This document shows positions 62,525 to 64,000 of a DNA stretch of 64,000 nt, one piece after another (within the stretch, counting starts at the first letter, position 1; the number at the start of each line of letters is the position of its first letter). The stretch is taken from NCBI GenBank assembly GCA_013299045.1, contig JAAFJX010000019.1, positions 1 through 64,000 on the forward strand, written 5' to 3'. The notes under the pieces were generated by a model, which was not told where the DNA came from, ran no database searches, and saw only the letters and a list, made by a program, of their open reading frames with translations. Position numbers and translations under genes: made by a program. The stretch is from Cytophagales bacterium. GTDB lineage: Bacteria > Bacteroidota > Bacteroidia > Cytophagales > Bernardetiaceae.

Positions 62525-64000
62525 ATGGAAAATAACTTTATCAAGATAGCCGCTGAGCTTTCTGTTTCGGTCAAGCAAGTAAAAATTACGGTAGAACTGC
62601 TAGATGAGGGCAATACAGTGCCTTTTATTGCGCGCTACCGCAAAGAACTCACCGAAAGCCTAGACGAAGTACAAATTGCTGACATTCGCGACCGCATAGA
62701 GCAACTCCGCGAGCTTGATAAACGCAAAGAAGCCATCATCAAATCCATTGAAGAGCAAGGCAAACTGACTCCTGATTTGCTCAAGGCAATCGCCATGGCC
62801 GAAACAATGGCTGTACTGGAAGACGTTTATTTACCCTATAAGCCCAAACGAAAAACGAGAGCCTCCATGGCGCGTGAAAAAGGACTTGAGCCACTTGCTT
62901 TGCAGCTTTTTGAACAAAAGAACATCAACCTAGAAGAGACCGCTGCCGCTTATGTCGTGGCGGACAAAGACGTAAACAGCGTAGAGGAAGCATTGGCTGG
63001 TGCGCGCGACATTATAGCCGAAATGGTTAATGAAAATGCCGAAATTCGCTCAAAAATGCGCGTCATGTTTGAGAAAAAGTCGGTTGTCTTTGCCAAAGTT
63101 ATTAAAGGAAAAGAAGAAGAAGGCCAGAAGTACAAAGATTATTTTGACTGGTCGGAGCAACTACAAGCCGCGCCTTCACACCGAATATTGGCTTTGCGCC
63201 GTGCCGAAAAAGAGGGCATCATTACCTTAGCCTGCGAGCCAGACGAGGACGAGGCGCTGCTTTTAATGAACGAGCAGTTTGTTCTGAGCAACAATGCCGC
63301 CGCTAATCAAGTAGAAGTGGCCGTTAAAGATGCCTACAAACGCCTGCTGAAACCCTCTATGGAAACAGAGGTGCGTCTAGCGTCCAAAAAACGTGCGGAC
63401 GAAGAGGCCATCCGTGTTTTTGCCAACAATATGCGTCAGCTTTTGCTGGCAGCACCACTCGGCCAAAAGCGCGTTCTGGCCCTAGACCCAGGCTTTAGAA
63501 GTGGCTGCAAAGTAGTTTGTATGAACGAACAGGGAGCCTTGCTTTACGATACTGTCGTTTATCCAAACGAACCACAGAAAAAAATAGCGGAGTCGGGGCT
63601 TCTAATCAAAAATCTTTGTCGCGAGTACCGCATTGAAGCCATTGCTATAGGAAACGGCACAGCCAGCCGCGAAACGGAACGCTTTGTACGTAATTTGGAT
63701 ATTCCTAAAAACATTCAAGTTGTGGTGGTCAATGAGAGCGGAGCCTCCATTTATTCTGCTTCAAAAATTGCCCGCGATGAGTTTCCTGACAAAGACGTTA
63801 CGGTGCGCGGTGCGGTATCTATTGGCCGTCGTTTGATGGACCCTCTTGCCGAGTTGGTAAAAATTGACCCCAAGTCCATTGGCGTTGGGCAATATCAGCA
63901 TGACGTAGACCAAAAAGCACTCAAAACAACGTTGGACGACGTGGTTATTAGTTGTGTGAACGCTGTAGGCGTAAACGTCAATACAGCCAGCCGCGAGTTG
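62525..64000 (+). CDS. tex: Tex-family RNA-binding transcription accessory protein (3' end outside window)
   Basis: Open from the ATG at 62525 to the right edge (492 codons, no stop). N-terminal Tex domain: TVPFIARYRKELTESLDEVQ, then EDVYLPYKPKRKTRASMARE. The YqgF/RNase H-like domain starts ~residue 318: VLALDPGFRSGCKVVCMNEQ, then IAIGNGTASRETE and VVVNESGASIYSASKIARDE. The helix-hairpin-helix part is entered at the edge (IGVGQYQHDVDQ, LDDVVISCVNAVGVNVNTAS). The C-terminal S1 domain lies outside. Tex is a conserved cytoplasmic factor that binds nucleic acid, affects transcription and stress/toxin expression. It has its own promoter. Confidence 0.96.
   Translation, partial: MENNFIKIAAELSVSVKQVKITVELLDEGNTVPFIARYRKELTESLDEVQIADIRDRIEQLRELDKRKEAIIKSIEEQGKLTPDLLKAIAMAETMAVLEDVYLPYKPKRKTRASMAREKGLEPLALQLFEQKNINLEETAAAYVVADKDVNSVEEALAGARDIIAEMVNENAEIRSKMRVMFEKKSVVFAKVIKGKEEEGQKYKDYFDWSEQLQAAPSHRILALRRAEKEGIITLACEPDEDEALLLMNEQFVLSNNAAANQVEVAVKDAYKRLLKPSMETEVRLASKKRADEEAIRVFANNMRQLLLAAPLGQKRVLALDPGFRSGCKVVCMNEQGALLYDTVVYPNEPQKKIAESGLLIKNLCREYRIEAIAIGNGTASRETERFVRNLDIPKNIQVVVVNESGASIYSASKIARDEFPDKDVTVRGAVSIGRRLMDPLAELVKIDPKSIGVGQYQHDVDQKALKTTLDDVVISCVNAVGVNVNTASREL

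Overview
The window looks like chromosomal DNA of a member of the Bacteroidota, most likely a Cytophagales-like gliding or marine lineage. The signs are a type IX secretion (T9SS) sorting domain on a 1386-residue secreted protein, an FtsZ ending in the phylum-typical FLHDNVD tail, promoters of the Bacteroidota type (TTG, about 19 nt, TAnnTTTG), A+T-rich spacers, a 3-hydroxyanthranilate dioxygenase, a GH3-family adenylating enzyme, and kinesin-light-chain-like TPR proteins carrying CHAT protease domains. The genus is inferred; no rRNA or tRNA gene was seen.

Layout. 1-4554 (minus): two tandem exported TPR-CHAT proteins, the second running off the left edge. 4842-6554 (minus): a membrane EEP-fold hydrolase and a kynurenine-pathway dioxygenase. 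7151-13548: a sugar-nucleotide epimerase, small exported proteins and the large T9SS substrate. 13674-17230 (minus): nuoB, selO, dnaA. 17231-22439 (minus): a gene-poor stretch with a MITE-like repeat, then acetyltransferase, RidA, transaldolase, cystathionine beta-synthase and a lytic transglycosylase. 22724-28527: RIC-type hemerythrin, a four-repeat exported protein, a metal-receptor protein, acpP, rdgB and a glycosyltransferase. 28533-29534: a composite repeat island. 29671-30823 (minus): rpsF-rpsR-rplI. 31085-34928: an IS4 transposase remnant, a J-domain protein beside a PspA/IM30 gene, a PPP phosphatase and kptA. 35016-43472: lipoproteins, two cytochrome oxidase subunits, an MBL hydrolase, moaA and lepA. 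43614-48066: an isolated rplB-rpsS-rplV-rpsC block with its own promoter and terminator, then ftsZ. 48089-57945: a mini repeat element, a histidine phosphatase, a UbiB-like kinase, a third TPR-CHAT gene, trxB, an M23/LysM peptidase and a GH3 protein. 58102-59385: a truncated restriction-modification-like gene ending at a repeat, followed by more repeats. 59779-64000: a DUF1501-type exported protein, two small unknown proteins, and tex, cut by the right edge.

Three themes stand out. (1) Operons that are normally conserved are broken up: L2-S19-L22-S3 stands alone, and ftsZ, nuoB and the cox subunits lack their usual neighbours. (2) A family of TA-flanked terminal-inverted-repeat elements occurs at four loci, twice next to a second inverted-repeat element, and one of these truncates a gene. 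(3) Two TPR-CHAT genes about 50 kb apart in opposite orientation share a CHAT half with 2 substitutions in 407 residues while their TPR halves differ strongly, which points to recent gene conversion. The most interesting candidate system is the J-domain protein with a Vipp1/IM30-like N-terminal helix encoded directly upstream of a PspA-family gene.
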